The notes under the pieces are model-generated. The model worked only from the letters and a program-made list of their open reading frames with translations, was not told the origin of the DNA and searched no databases. A stretch of DNA of 64,000 bases, from positions 53,398-117,397 of the forward strand of contig JBEKBJ010000004.1 in assembly GCA_050015455.1 (NCBI GenBank), written 5' to 3'. Both the position numbers and the translations under genes were made by a program. Shown here one piece after another: positions 33,429 through 42,611 of the stretch; the stretch's first letter is position 1, and each line of letters begins with the position of its first letter. Source of the stretch: JAGDMS01 sp050015455. Its GTDB lineage: Bacteria > Desulfobacterota > Binatia > HRBIN30.

Positions 33429-33674
33429 TCACCCGGCGCTCGCGCCCCGTCCGGTAGCGCGGTGCTTGTCGAGGATCTGCATGATCTTGTCTTTACCGTT
33501 GAGCTTGCGTTTCTGGATCTGCTTCTTCTCCAACTCCTGCTCGGAAGTCAGGTAGAGCCTGCGGTTGAATTCGGCTAGACGCCGCTCCAAAGCCAGATGC
33601 TCTTCGTAATAACGCTTGAGCTCCGGATCAAAGGACAGCAGCGAATGAATCAATTCTTCGTCTTTTTTCTCCAT
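33429..33674 (-). CDS. YdcH/DUF465-family small protein
   Basis: The 81-residue, highly charged, coiled-coil protein has the DUF465 core FDPELKRYYEEHLALERRL followed by LTSEQELEKKQIQKRKL. The start is the ATG at 33674; upstream in-frame codons do not resemble the family. Function is unknown. It lies between ilvN and tsaB on the same strand. Confidence 0.75.
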   Translation of the reverse strand: MEKKDEELIHSLLSFDPELKRYYEEHLALERRLAEFNRRLYLTSEQELEKKQIQKRKLNGKDKIMQILDKHRATGRGASAG

Positions 33675-33770
33675 CGCTGATCTCCGCTGGGAAGGCAGCC
33701 CAGGCTTAACCGAGGGCGCCGCACCTGTCAAGTAACTCTTTCCGTAAAAGAGATCTTGTATAACCACGAT

Positions 33771-34454
33771 TTATGACGACCATTTCAACTCCGCCTCGGA
33801 GGGCCGGATGTAGCGGGGCTCGAGCGGCGAGAGGTCATCGGGTGCGCCGCCGTGCAGCCGCTCATCGGCCATCGCCGCAATCATACCGCCGCTGGGTCCA
33901 TGAGTGTCGCTGGGGAGCAGCGTGACAGAGGCGCCCAAGCGCTGCTGCAAGAAGGTCCCATACACCGCAACGGCATCACCCAGAACGGCACACGGTCTCG
34001 GAAGCATCCCCAGCAGTGCATCGGGGGTGAGCAACAAGTCTTCCGTGAGGCGCCGGAGGCCGTCGCTCTGCGATTCAAAGCAGGCGGCATACACTTCGCC
34101 CTTTCGCGCATCGAGAAGCGGGCAGATCTTGCGCTCAAAGGAGGCCACGGTGCGTGCCAACGCTTCCAGGGTGGGGACGGCAACCAGGCGCGCGCCGGTA
34201 GCGTACGCGAGCCCCTTGGCCACGCTCCAGCCGATACGTAGTCCGGTGAAGGATCCCGGTCCCCCGGAAACCGCCACGGCCTCGAGGTCGCGAACCGAAC
34301 AGCCGCCATCGTGCACCACCTCCTCAATGAGGGACAGCAACGAGACGGCATGACTCCCGTCCGCGGTGCGGGACCTTTCTGCCGCGAGCTGCCCGTCGAT
34401 GCGTAAGCCTACGCTTGCCTTCCACGTTGCCGTATCCAGGCCGAGGATAAGCAC
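33771..34454 (-). CDS. tsaB: tRNA threonylcarbamoyladenosine biosynthesis protein TsaB
   Basis: The 227-residue ASKHA-fold protein starts ILGLDTATWKASVGL and has AVSGGPGSFTGLRIGWSVAK, the TsaB signature. It scaffolds TsaD/TsaE in making t6A on ANN-decoding tRNAs. It follows rseP by one base. Confidence 0.88.
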   Translation of the reverse strand: MLILGLDTATWKASVGLRIDGQLAAERSRTADGSHAVSLLSLIEEVVHDGGCSVRDLEAVAVSGGPGSFTGLRIGWSVAKGLAYATGARLVAVPTLEALARTVASFERKICPLLDARKGEVYAACFESQSDGLRRLTEDLLLTPDALLGMLPRPCAVLGDAVAVYGTFLQQRLGASVTLLPSDTHGPSGGMIAAMADERLHGGAPDDLSPLEPRYIRPSEAELKWSS

Positions 34455-34455
34455 T

Positions 34456-35526
34456 CTATCCCCAGCCCTGCACGACGCGGGCGATGTCGTTGTAAAAGGC
34501 GAACGCCATCAAGCTGATGAGCAGGACAAGGCCGACTTGCTGCGCGATCTCGCGGTGACGGATGTCCAGCGGGCGGCGTAGAACAGCTTCGGCCGCGAAG
34601 AACAGGAAATGCCCTCCGTCGAGCACGGGGATGGGCAGCAGGTTCAGCACGCCGAGATTGATACTGATCACGGCCATGAAGTGCAGGAGATACTCGAGGC
34701 CGAGCCGCGCCTGCTGGCCAGCGGCCTGTACGATCAGGATCGGACCGCCGATGTCCTTCGCTGGGATTCTCCCCTGGAAGATCTTCGCGATGCTGATGAG
34801 TAGGGTTTCCACCCACCACGCCGTCTGCTTGGCGCCCATGCCGACCGCGGTCAGGGGGCCGACCTGTTCCTCGTCGGAGCCGCGCTCGATGCCGATGACG
34901 TACGCCGTACCCAGCGTCTCGCCGAAGATGTTCTTGTCTGGCTTGGCCTGGGGCGTGACCTCGATCTGGACGGTGGCGCCCTCACGTTGCACGGTCAAGG
35001 TTACCGAATTACCGCCGCTCGCCCGGATCGTTTCCGACAGCTTGTCCCACTTGTCCACCGGCGTACCGTTGACAGAGGTGATGAGGTCGCCAATCTTCAG
35101 CCCGGCTTGGGCCGCAGGCATATTCTCGATGACACCGCCGACCTTCGCTGCCTCGCTCGGGACGCGTGCTCCGTAGATCGCGAACACCAGGCTGAAGGCT
35201 ACGAAGGCAAACAGGATGTTCGCCCCCGGGCCAGCCGCCACAATGGCCATGCGCTTCCATAGGGACTGGTGTTGGAATGCAACCTTCTGATCCTCTGCCG
35301 TGACCTCCTCGTCGGGATCCTCACCGACCATCTTGACGAAGCCACCGAGCGGAACGGCGCTCAGAACGTATTCCGTACGGCCGACACGTTTGCCAATCAC
35401 CTTCGGTCCGAAGCCGATGGAGAACTTCAGCACCCCGACGCCGGTGCGCTTAGCGACCAGAAAATGCCCCAGTTCATGAAACAGGATGAGGAAACCGAGG
35501 ACAATGGCCGCCACAACGATGCTCAT
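34456..35526 (-). CDS. rseP: RseP-type site-2 intramembrane zinc metalloprotease
   Basis: The 356-residue membrane protein has the zinc motif HELGH in its first helix (~residue 18) and a single PDZ domain in the middle (~120-200, GGVIENMPAAQAGLKIGDLI). The third metal ligand is in NLLPIPVLDGGH near the C-terminus. It cleaves anti-sigma factors or leftover signal peptides in the inner membrane. It is 26 bp after cdsA; dxr, often between these two genes, is absent. Confidence 0.9.
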   Translation of the reverse strand: MSIVVAAIVLGFLILFHELGHFLVAKRTGVGVLKFSIGFGPKVIGKRVGRTEYVLSAVPLGGFVKMVGEDPDEEVTAEDQKVAFQHQSLWKRMAIVAAGPGANILFAFVAFSLVFAIYGARVPSEAAKVGGVIENMPAAQAGLKIGDLITSVNGTPVDKWDKLSETIRASGGNSVTLTVQREGATVQIEVTPQAKPDKNIFGETLGTAYVIGIERGSDEEQVGPLTAVGMGAKQTAWWVETLLISIAKIFQGRIPAKDIGGPILIVQAAGQQARLGLEYLLHFMAVISINLGVLNLLPIPVLDGGHFLFFAAEAVLRRPLDIRHREIAQQVGLVLLISLMAFAFYNDIARVVQGWG

Positions 35527-35552
35527 GTACTGCCTCCTGGTTCCGCCCCCGA

Positions 35553-36386
35553 TTACTGCGTTAACACTACATAATAGTATACGAAAGTGACAGGGAAGAG
35601 GAGACTGTCAGTGCGGTCGAGCACGCCCCCATGTCCCGGGAACAGCCAGCCCGATTCCTTAATATTGAAGGTTCGCTTCATGATGGATTCGCTGAGGTCG
35701 CCGAGCTGGCCGAGAATCGCCATGCCCAAGCCCAGGGCCATGATTTCCGGCCAGCTGCGCTGTTGGAAGAGGATGAGCTTGGAGACGACCGCAGCCAGGA
35801 GGCTCGCCAGCACGATGCCGATTGAACCCTCGATGGTCTTGCCCGGACTGACGTGCGGGGCGAGCTTGTGTCGTCCGATGGCATGGCCGACCGTATAGCC
35901 GCCAGCGTCGCCTGCCATGGCGATAGCCAGCACGAAGATGACCCAGCACGCCCCTTCGGGCAGCGGCCACCGCGGTGGCCACCCGGATTGCCAGGCGTCC
36001 AGCGTGCGCAGCCAGATGAAATGCGGCAGCAACAGACCGGTGTAGAAGACGCCGACCAGCGACAGCCCGAAATCACGCAGTCCATCTTCGAAATCCCGCC
36101 TTGCCAACAGCGTCCAGATGAGGCCGACAATGATGGTGGCGGAGAGTGCGGCCGGTACCGCGCGAGGCTCCGGCGTTGCGATCGCGGCGACCAGGAACGT
36201 GCCCAGCAGCACGTTGAGCAGGCGCTCGCCGGTGCGTGTCGGGAACGCCATGGCGGCGTACTCGGCGACCCCCAACACGGCGAGGATGCCGACGACCGCC
36301 GCGAACAACCAGTACGGGCCGTAGATGATCAGCGCCAGCAGGAGCGGGATGACGACCGCGGAGGTCGCCAGCCTAGCGCGCAGCAC
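35553..36386 (-). CDS. cdsA: Phosphatidate cytidylyltransferase
   Basis: The 277-residue polytopic membrane protein makes CDP-diacylglycerol for phospholipid synthesis. The C-terminal signature reads KRTFNIKESGWLFPGHGG then LDRTDSLLF; the usual Lys-Asp of this motif is Lys-Glu here. It overlaps uppS by 14 bp. Confidence 0.88.
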   Translation of the reverse strand: MLRARLATSAVVIPLLLALIIYGPYWLFAAVVGILAVLGVAEYAAMAFPTRTGERLLNVLLGTFLVAAIATPEPRAVPAALSATIIVGLIWTLLARRDFEDGLRDFGLSLVGVFYTGLLLPHFIWLRTLDAWQSGWPPRWPLPEGACWVIFVLAIAMAGDAGGYTVGHAIGRHKLAPHVSPGKTIEGSIGIVLASLLAAVVSKLILFQQRSWPEIMALGLGMAILGQLGDLSESIMKRTFNIKESGWLFPGHGGVLDRTDSLLFPVTFVYYYVVLTQ

Positions 36387-37140
36387 GAACCGCCCTCTCC
36401 ACCGTCTCGATTATACGGCCGAAACGCCGATCGCGCCGCTGATAATGCGCCAGCGCCGTCAGATACTGCGGCTCGCGGAAGTCCGGCCACAGGGTGTCGG
36501 TCACGTAGATCTCGGTGTACGCACTCTGCCAGAGAAAGAAGTTTGACAGGCGCATCTCGCCGCTGGTGCGGATCAGCAGGTCGGGGTCCGGGATACCGGC
36601 GGTGTTGAGGTAACTACGGAAAATCTGTTCGTTGATGTCGTCAGGCTGTAGGTTGCCCTCACGCACCGCGTGCGCCAAGGCGCGGGCGGCTTGCAGGATG
36701 TCTTCCTGCCCGCCATAGCTAACTGCCAGCAGGACCGTGAGGCGCTGATTGTGCCGAGTGGCCTCGATAGTCGCCTGCAGTTCGTGTTGCAGCACCGGTG
36801 GCAGCCGCTTGAGATTGCCGATAGCGCGCAAGCGCACCTCGTTCTTCATCATCCTGTTGAGTTCGGTGCGTAGATACCGCCGCAGCAACCGCATCAGCGC
36901 GTCGACCTCGCGCCGCGGCCGGCCCCAATTCTCGGTCGAAAAGGCAAACAAACTGAGATATTCGATGCCGAGCCGGCGGCTGGTTTCCACCACCGCGCGC
37001 ACCGAGTCCTTGCCGCGCTTGTGGCCCTCGATGCGTGTGAGGCCGCGGCGTTGCGCCCAGCGGCCGTTCCCGTCCATGATGATGGCGACGTGGCGCGGCA
37101 GTCGGGTGAGATCGAGTTCGGAGGTCACGATTGCTGTCAC
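36373..37140 (-). CDS. uppS: Undecaprenyl diphosphate synthase
   Basis: The 255-residue cis-prenyltransferase has HVAIIMDGNGRWAQRRG with the catalytic Asp, EGHKRGKDSV, FAFSTENWGRP and the late RTSGEMRLSNF. It makes the C55 carrier for peptidoglycan from IPP and FPP. It is 6 bp after frr in the ribosome/lipid operon. Confidence 0.92.
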   Translation of the reverse strand: MTAIVTSELDLTRLPRHVAIIMDGNGRWAQRRGLTRIEGHKRGKDSVRAVVETSRRLGIEYLSLFAFSTENWGRPRREVDALMRLLRRYLRTELNRMMKNEVRLRAIGNLKRLPPVLQHELQATIEATRHNQRLTVLLAVSYGGQEDILQAARALAHAVREGNLQPDDINEQIFRSYLNTAGIPDPDLLIRTSGEMRLSNFFLWQSAYTEIYVTDTLWPDFREPQYLTALAHYQRRDRRFGRIIETVERAVRAAR

Positions 37141-37146
37141 CGCAGC

Positions 37147-37704
37147 TCAGACCTCCATGATCTCGTCTTCCTTGGTCTTGAGAACCTGATCGATCCGCTC
37201 GATGTACATCTTCGTGATCTCCTGGGCCTTCTCTTGCGCGCGGTGCAGATCGTCTTCCGTGATTTCTTTGTCCTTCTGCAGCGATTTCAGCAGATCGATC
37301 GCATCGCGACGATGGTTGCGGATCGAGACGCGGTAGTCCTCGGCCATCTTCCGGATGTGTTTAACCAGCTCGCGGCGCCGCTCTTCGGTCAGCTCCGGGA
37401 TAGGGACGCGCAAGATCTTGCCGTCATTCAACGGTACTAGCCCCAGGTCCGACTGCAGGATGGCGCGCTCGATTTGCACCAGCGCGGTCTTGTCGTAGGG
37501 TTGAATGATCAGCAGCCGCGGCTCGGGCGCCGAGAGCCCTGCCAGCTGATTCAGCGGCGTGCGGATACCGTAGTAGTCCACCGTGATGCCTTCCAGCAGC
37601 GCCGTGGAGGCGCGCCCTGTGCGCGTGCGGGCAAGGTCGCGGCGCAGCGCATTGACCGTGCGCTCCATTTCTTGCCGAAGTTCTTCGATCACTGGATCGG
37701 TCAT
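37147..37704 (-). CDS. frr: Ribosome recycling factor
   Basis: The 185-residue RRF has the typical L-shaped two-domain sequence, with RTGRASTALLEGI, RVPIPELTEERR and the C-terminal helix ending KTKEDEIMEV. The ATG at 37704 fits the family N-terminus. It splits post-termination ribosomes with EF-G. Confidence 0.92.
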   Translation of the reverse strand: MTDPVIEELRQEMERTVNALRRDLARTRTGRASTALLEGITVDYYGIRTPLNQLAGLSAPEPRLLIIQPYDKTALVQIERAILQSDLGLVPLNDGKILRVPIPELTEERRRELVKHIRKMAEDYRVSIRNHRRDAIDLLKSLQKDKEITEDDLHRAQEKAQEITKMYIERIDQVLKTKEDEIMEV

Positions 37705-37708
37705 ACTC

Positions 37709-38482
37709 TCAGTGCACGACCGTGCCGATCGCCTCGCCACTGACCACCCGCTTTATGTTGCCACGGGTGTTGAGGTCGAAAACGATGATCGGCAGGCCGT
37801 TGTCCATGCACAATGAAATGGCGGTCGAATCCATCACCTTGAGATGCCGGTTGAGGAAATCGATGTAGCTGAGCTCGCGGAATCTTTTGGCCGTAACACA
37901 CTGATGCGGGTCCGCATCGTAGACGCCGTCGACGTTGGTAGCCTTCAAAATGACCTCGGCCCCGACCTCGACGGCGCGCAGGCTGGCGGCGGTGTCCGTG
38001 GTGAAAAACGGGTTACCGGTGCCGGCGGCGAAGATCACGACACGGCCTTTCTCGAGGTGGCGCGTGGCGCGGCGCCGGATGTAGGGCTCGGCGATTTGCT
38101 GGATGGTGATCGCTGACAAGACGCGGGTCACCACTCCCATGCGTTCCAAACCGTCCTGCAGCGCCAAGGCGTTGATGACGGTGGCCAACATCCCCATGTA
38201 ATCCGCGCTGGCGCGCTCCATGCCCCGCGCGCTACCGGCAAGGCCACGGAAGATATTGCCGCCGCCGATGACAATGGCCAACTCGCAACCGATGGCGTGG
38301 ACGTCTTTGATCTCGGTGGCGATCGTGCGGAGGACGTTCGCGTCGATGCCGTAGCGGTTCTCCGCCGCCAGCGCCTCGCCGCTGAGCTTGAGGAGCACGC
38401 GGCGGTACCGTAGCCGGCCCGACTCGTAGGCCGCCACTGATACGCTGGTCGAGGACGCTGGCGTCGAGGGTGCTGGGCTCAC
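37709..38482 (-). CDS. pyrH: UMP kinase
   Basis: The 257-residue amino-acid-kinase-fold enzyme converts UMP to UDP. It has LLKLSGEAL, AIVIGGGNIFRG, FAAGTGNPFFTTDTAA and LKATNVDGVYDADP. The first ~25 residues (Ser/Ala/Pro-rich, GTG start) extend beyond the usual start, so the true start may be internal. Confidence 0.9.
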   Translation of the reverse strand: MSPAPSTPASSTSVSVAAYESGRLRYRRVLLKLSGEALAAENRYGIDANVLRTIATEIKDVHAIGCELAIVIGGGNIFRGLAGSARGMERASADYMGMLATVINALALQDGLERMGVVTRVLSAITIQQIAEPYIRRRATRHLEKGRVVIFAAGTGNPFFTTDTAASLRAVEVGAEVILKATNVDGVYDADPHQCVTAKRFRELSYIDFLNRHLKVMDSTAISLCMDNGLPIIVFDLNTRGNIKRVVSGEAIGTVVH

Positions 38483-38489
38483 GGCCGCC

Positions 38490-39104
38490 TCAAGCTGCCC
38501 CTGCTGTCAGCTCTCCCAGTTGAAAGCGAGCAAAACGGCGCACGACAATGTTCTCGCCGATCTTCGCAATGCTGTCGGTCACCAGCTGGCCGACGGTTCG
38601 CTGCGGGTCCTTGATGAACGGCTGTTCCAGCAGGCAGGTGTCGGCAAAGAACTTCTCCAACTTGCCCGCGACGATCTTCTCGATCACCGCGGGTGGCTTA
38701 CCCGAGGCGCCCGCTTGGGCCTTATAGATATTGCGCTCGGCCTCCACCGTATCCGCCGGAGTTTCCTCGCGCCGTACCCAGCGGGGGCTGGCCGCCGCCA
38801 CTTGCATGGCGAGATCTTTCACCAACCCCTGGAACTCCGGGGTGCGAGCGACGAAGTCGGTTTCGCAATTGACCTCGATCAGCACCCCGATCTTGCCGCC
38901 GGCGTGAATGTAGGAGCCGACCATGCCTTCGCTCGCCGCCCGCGCGGAGCGTTTCGCGACCGCGGCCAAACCTTTCTCGCGCAAATGGACGATGGCCTTC
39001 TGCAGATCACCACCGCTCTCCATCAGCGCCCGCTTGCAGTCCATCATGCCGGCGCCGGTCGTATCGCGCAGCTCGCGCACCTGCACCGCGCTGACCTCGC
39101 TCAT
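38490..39104 (-). CDS. tsf: Elongation factor Ts
   Basis: The 204-residue EF-Ts has the signature VRELRDTTGAGMMDCKRAL and VNCETDFVAR. It is one of the shorter EF-Ts forms, with a single-repeat core plus a C-terminal module. It exchanges nucleotide on EF-Tu. Its ATG overlaps the rpsB stop. Confidence 0.92.
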   Translation of the reverse strand: MSEVSAVQVRELRDTTGAGMMDCKRALMESGGDLQKAIVHLREKGLAAVAKRSARAASEGMVGSYIHAGGKIGVLIEVNCETDFVARTPEFQGLVKDLAMQVAAASPRWVRREETPADTVEAERNIYKAQAGASGKPPAVIEKIVAGKLEKFFADTCLLEQPFIKDPQRTVGQLVTDSIAKIGENIVVRRFARFQLGELTAGAA

Positions 39105-39919
39105 GCCACCTCCCCTTGGGGCGCGGCCCCTTGAGGCGCGACCTCCTCTGGCGCAGCCGCTGGCGATGCGGTTGCAACCCCCACCTCCGGCTTCTCTTCA
39201 CCCGGCACGCCGCCAGCTTTGGCACGCTCTTCGGCGATGGCCTTCCCCTCGAGGACGGCGTCTGCCATAGCGGCGCAGAAGAGGCGGATGGCGCGGATGG
39301 CGTCGTCATTGCCGGGAATCTTGTAGTCGATCAGATCGGGATCACAGTTGGTATCGACGACCGCCACCACAGGGATGTGCAGTTTGTTGGCCTCCTTGAC
39401 TGCGATTTCTTCCTTCTTCGGGTCGACAACGAAGAGGGCATCCGGCAGCTTGCGCATGCTCTTTATACCGCCGAGGGAATTCAGCAGCTTGTCGCGTTCC
39501 CGTTGCACCCCGAGCATTTCCTTCTTGGTCAGGGCCTCCGCCATGGCCGGGTCTTCCAGCATCTCCTCGCACTTCTTCAGGCGATCGATGCTCTGCTTGA
39601 TTGTCTGGAAATTGGTCAGGGTGCCGCCCAGCCAGCGGTTGTTGACGCAGAACATACCACAGCGCTCCGCCTCCTCACGGATGGCATCCTGCGCCTGCTT
39701 CTTGGTGCCGACGAACAGCAGGGTGCCGCCGCCGGCGGCCAGGTTGCGCACGAAGCTGTAGGCTTGCTCGAAGAGCTTCACGGTGCGCTGCAGATCGATA
39801 ATGTAAATGCCGTTACGGGCACCGAAGATGTAAGGTTTCATCTTCGGGTTCCAGCGACTGGTCTGGTGCCCGAAATGCACACCGGCTTCGAGCAGCTGCT
39901 TCATACTGACTTCTGGCAT
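39101..39919 (-). CDS. rpsB: 30S ribosomal protein S2
   Basis: The 272-residue S2 shows LLEAGVHFGHQTSRWNPKM, FVGTKKQAQDAI, NNRWLGGTLTN and CDPDLIDYKIPGNDDA. The last ~35 residues are an Ala/Pro/Glu-rich tail beyond the usual S2 end. It heads the rpsB-tsf pair, 75 bp after rho. Confidence 0.93.
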   Translation of the reverse strand: MPEVSMKQLLEAGVHFGHQTSRWNPKMKPYIFGARNGIYIIDLQRTVKLFEQAYSFVRNLAAGGGTLLFVGTKKQAQDAIREEAERCGMFCVNNRWLGGTLTNFQTIKQSIDRLKKCEEMLEDPAMAEALTKKEMLGVQRERDKLLNSLGGIKSMRKLPDALFVVDPKKEEIAVKEANKLHIPVVAVVDTNCDPDLIDYKIPGNDDAIRAIRLFCAAMADAVLEGKAIAEERAKAGGVPGEEKPEVGVATASPAAAPEEVAPQGAAPQGEVA

Positions 39920-39994
39920 ACGGGATCTCTCCGTGTCGATTGCTTCTAAACATCTCTCGATATCAGAAAGCTTTAGCAGACCGCAACCGGCTTT

Positions 39995-41476
39995 TCATTG
40001 ATTCATTGAATCCAGGAACTCCTGATTGTTTTTCGTGTCGGTGATCTTGTCCATGATGAATTCCATGCTTTCCACCGGGTTCAGCTGCGCCAGGAGCTTG
40101 CGCAGAATCCACACCCGGGCGAGCACGTCCTTCCCCAGCAGCAACTCCTCTTTTCGGGTGCCCGAGCGATTGATGTCGATGGCCGGGAAGATGCGCTTGT
40201 CGACTAGGCGGCGATCGAGATGGATTTCCATATTGCCGGTGGCCTTGAATTCTTCGAAAATCACCTCATCCATGCGGCTGCCGGTGTCGATCAGCGCCGT
40301 GCCCATGATCGTCAGGCTGCCGCCGTCCTCAATGTTGCGCGCCGCACCGAGGAACTTCTTGGGCTTGTGCAGGGCGTTGGAATCGACGCCGCCGGAAAGG
40401 ATCTTGCCGCTCGGCGGCACCACGGTGTTGTAGGCGCGGGCCAGACGCGTGATGCTGTCCAGCAGGATGACCACGTCGCGGCCGTGCTCGACCAAGCGCT
40501 TGGCCTTCTCGATCACCATCTCGGCCACCTGCACGTGCCGTGTGGCGGGCTCGTCGAAGGTCGAGCTGATGACCTCACCTTCAACCGAGCGCTGCATGTC
40601 GGTGACTTCCTCCGGCCGTTCGTCGATGAGCAGGACGATGAGTACCACCTCTTTGTGATTGCGGGTGATGCCGTGGGCGATACTTTGCAGCATCATCGTC
40701 TTCCCGGTCCGCGGCGGCGCGACGATGAGGCCGCGGGTGCCTTTGCCGACGGGGGTGAACAGATCGATGATGCGGGTGGTGTACTCTTCCGGGTCGTGCT
40801 CGAGCCGCAGTTGTCGGTTCGGGTACAGCGGCGTCAAGTTGTCGAACAGGATCTTTTCGCGCGCCTTCTCCGGCTCTTCGAAGTTGATCGATTCGACCTT
40901 CAACAGCGCAAAGTAGCGTTCGCCTTCCTTCGGCGGGCGGATTTGCCCGGAGACCACATCGCCGGTGCGCAGATTGAAGCGGCGGATCTGGCTCGGCGAG
41001 ATGTAGATGTCGTCGGGACCCGGGAGGTAGTTGTAATCGGGAGCACGCAGAAAGCCGAAGCCGTCCGGCAGGATCTCAAGCACGCCTTCGCCGACGACGA
41101 AGCCATTCTGCTCGGTCTGGGCGCCGAGGATAGCGAAGATCAGCTCCTGCTTGCGCATGTTGGCAGCGCCCTCAACGTTGAAATTCTTCGCTAGCTGCGC
41201 CAGCTCGGCAATCTTTTTCTCTTTCAGCTTCTTCAGGTTCAGCGCCGCCTCTTTAGCCGCCGATTCCTCGGCCACGGCGGAGGCCGCAGGGGCCGCAGGT
41301 GCTGGCGCCGGAGGCGGGTCTGGAACGGGTGGGGAGGGTGGGGCAGGAGGCTCCGCCTTGGCGCGAGCGCGGCTGTGGCCGCCCTCCTCCGTCTCCTCGG
41401 TGCGGCGGCGGCGCTCGGAGCGTGCAGCGGTGGTCGCGCTGCTCTGCTTGCTTTTCCCCACGGCTTCATCGGCCAT
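39995..41476 (-). CDS. rho: Transcription termination factor Rho
   Basis: The 493-residue protein has an N-terminal Ala/Pro- and charge-rich insertion (~residues 1-80), then the RNA-binding cold-shock-like domain (GFGFLRAPDYNYLPGPDDIY). The ATPase has Walker A APPRTGKTMM, Walker B DVVILLDSITRLARAYN and the Q-loop region GGVDSNALHKPK. The long N-terminal extension is common in high-GC bacteria. It lies upstream of rpsB on the same strand. Confidence 0.92.
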   Translation of the reverse strand: MADEAVGKSKQSSATTAARSERRRRTEETEEGGHSRARAKAEPPAPPSPPVPDPPPAPAPAAPAASAVAEESAAKEAALNLKKLKEKKIAELAQLAKNFNVEGAANMRKQELIFAILGAQTEQNGFVVGEGVLEILPDGFGFLRAPDYNYLPGPDDIYISPSQIRRFNLRTGDVVSGQIRPPKEGERYFALLKVESINFEEPEKAREKILFDNLTPLYPNRQLRLEHDPEEYTTRIIDLFTPVGKGTRGLIVAPPRTGKTMMLQSIAHGITRNHKEVVLIVLLIDERPEEVTDMQRSVEGEVISSTFDEPATRHVQVAEMVIEKAKRLVEHGRDVVILLDSITRLARAYNTVVPPSGKILSGGVDSNALHKPKKFLGAARNIEDGGSLTIMGTALIDTGSRMDEVIFEEFKATGNMEIHLDRRLVDKRIFPAIDINRSGTRKEELLLGKDVLARVWILRKLLAQLNPVESMEFIMDKITDTKNNQEFLDSMNQ

Positions 41477-41579
41477 GCGTTCATCCTCTCTCTAACGGCA
41501 TTGTTCAGGATGTGGCGGCGTGGTGAGCGAGCGATCCGAGGTGGCTTTTGTACTCGGATTTTTGTGTGCTTACCCACCG

Positions 41580-41610
41580 GAAAGCTACTGAACCGTTTAT
41601 ACATTGTCAA
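41580..41610 (-). promoter_or_regulatory. Possible promoter upstream of rho
   Basis: On the minus strand a perfect -35 TTGACA (41610-41605) is followed after 17 bases by TAGCTT, a weak -10. It lies about 100 bases before the rho ATG, in the 158-bp gap after rluD. Confidence 0.3.
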
Positions 41611-41634
41611 GCGGCGTGCGCCCTGCTCGCCCAG

Positions 41635-42609
41635 CTAGCGTCCGTTATAACTGCCTGCTCCTGGCGGCGTATCGCAGCACTGCACCGACTTCGCGCTCCG
41701 GCGGCGCAGCGCGACCAGGTCCGGCGGCAGCGGCGCCACGAAGCGCATGCGATTCCCGGTGGCCGGATGCCGAAAAGCGATCTGCTCAGCATGCAGCGCC
41801 TGCCGTTCGATCAGCACCTCGTCTTTGCGGCCGCGTGCGCGACCGTATGCCGCGTCGCCGACGATCGGATGGCCGATCGCCGCGAGGTGGACGCGTAGCT
41901 GATGCGTGCGGCCGGTGCGCGGGAATAAGCGCACCATCGTGATCTCGCCAAGACACGCGATGACCTCGAAGCTGGTCACCGCCTCGCGGCCGCCGCGGCG
42001 CACGGCCATGCGCGTACGGTGGGCCGGATTGCGCCCGATCGGTTCACTGATAGTTCCACGCCGCGTATGCAGGCGGCCCCAGATGAACGCGAGGTACTGC
42101 TTCTCCACCTCGCGGCGTCGGAACTGGTTTCCCAGCGCCGTCAGCGTCTCCGGGTCCTTGGCAATGACCAACACGCCCGAGGTACCTTTGTCCAAGCGAT
42201 GCACGATCCCAGGACGCGCCGGGTCGAGGCCGGGCAACGGCCCTTGCCAGTGGTGCAGGAGGGCGCTCACCAGCGTGCCGCGCCAGTTTCCCGGGGCCGG
42301 GTGCACCACCAGCCCCGGCGGTTTGTTGATGACCAACAGATGGTGGTCTTCGTACAGTACGTCGAGTGCGATGGGCTCGGGTTCGACGCCGGCAGCCACT
42401 GGCAGTGATACCGGCGCAATCTCGATGGTCTCACCGCCGCGCAGTGTGGTGCCCGCCTTCGAGCCACGCCCGTCGACGCGTACGGCGCCCGCCGCGATCA
42501 GCTTTTGCGCCTGCGAGCGCGACCCCCATCTCCCCAATGCCGCGAGGTACTGATCCAGCCGCTGGTGCACGCCGCGTGGATCGACGATGATGCGTTCGCC
42601 CTCGGCCAC
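41635..42609 (-). CDS. rluD: RluD-type 23S rRNA pseudouridine synthase
   Basis: The 324-residue protein has an N-terminal S4 RNA-binding domain (residues ~10-70) and the catalytic RluA-family motif GIVHRLDKGTSGVLVIAK with the catalytic Asp. LFPRTGRTHQLRVHLAAIGH and GDAAYG follow. It should convert uridines in 23S rRNA helix 69. The GTG at 42609 lies two bases after the ribF stop; a longer frame upstream would run into ribF. Confidence 0.87.
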   Translation of the reverse strand: MAEGERIIVDPRGVHQRLDQYLAALGRWGSRSQAQKLIAAGAVRVDGRGSKAGTTLRGGETIEIAPVSLPVAAGVEPEPIALDVLYEDHHLLVINKPPGLVVHPAPGNWRGTLVSALLHHWQGPLPGLDPARPGIVHRLDKGTSGVLVIAKDPETLTALGNQFRRREVEKQYLAFIWGRLHTRRGTISEPIGRNPAHRTRMAVRRGGREAVTSFEVIACLGEITMVRLFPRTGRTHQLRVHLAAIGHPIVGDAAYGRARGRKDEVLIERQALHAEQIAFRHPATGNRMRFVAPLPPDLVALRRRSAKSVQCCDTPPGAGSYNGR

Positions 42610-42611
42610 GG

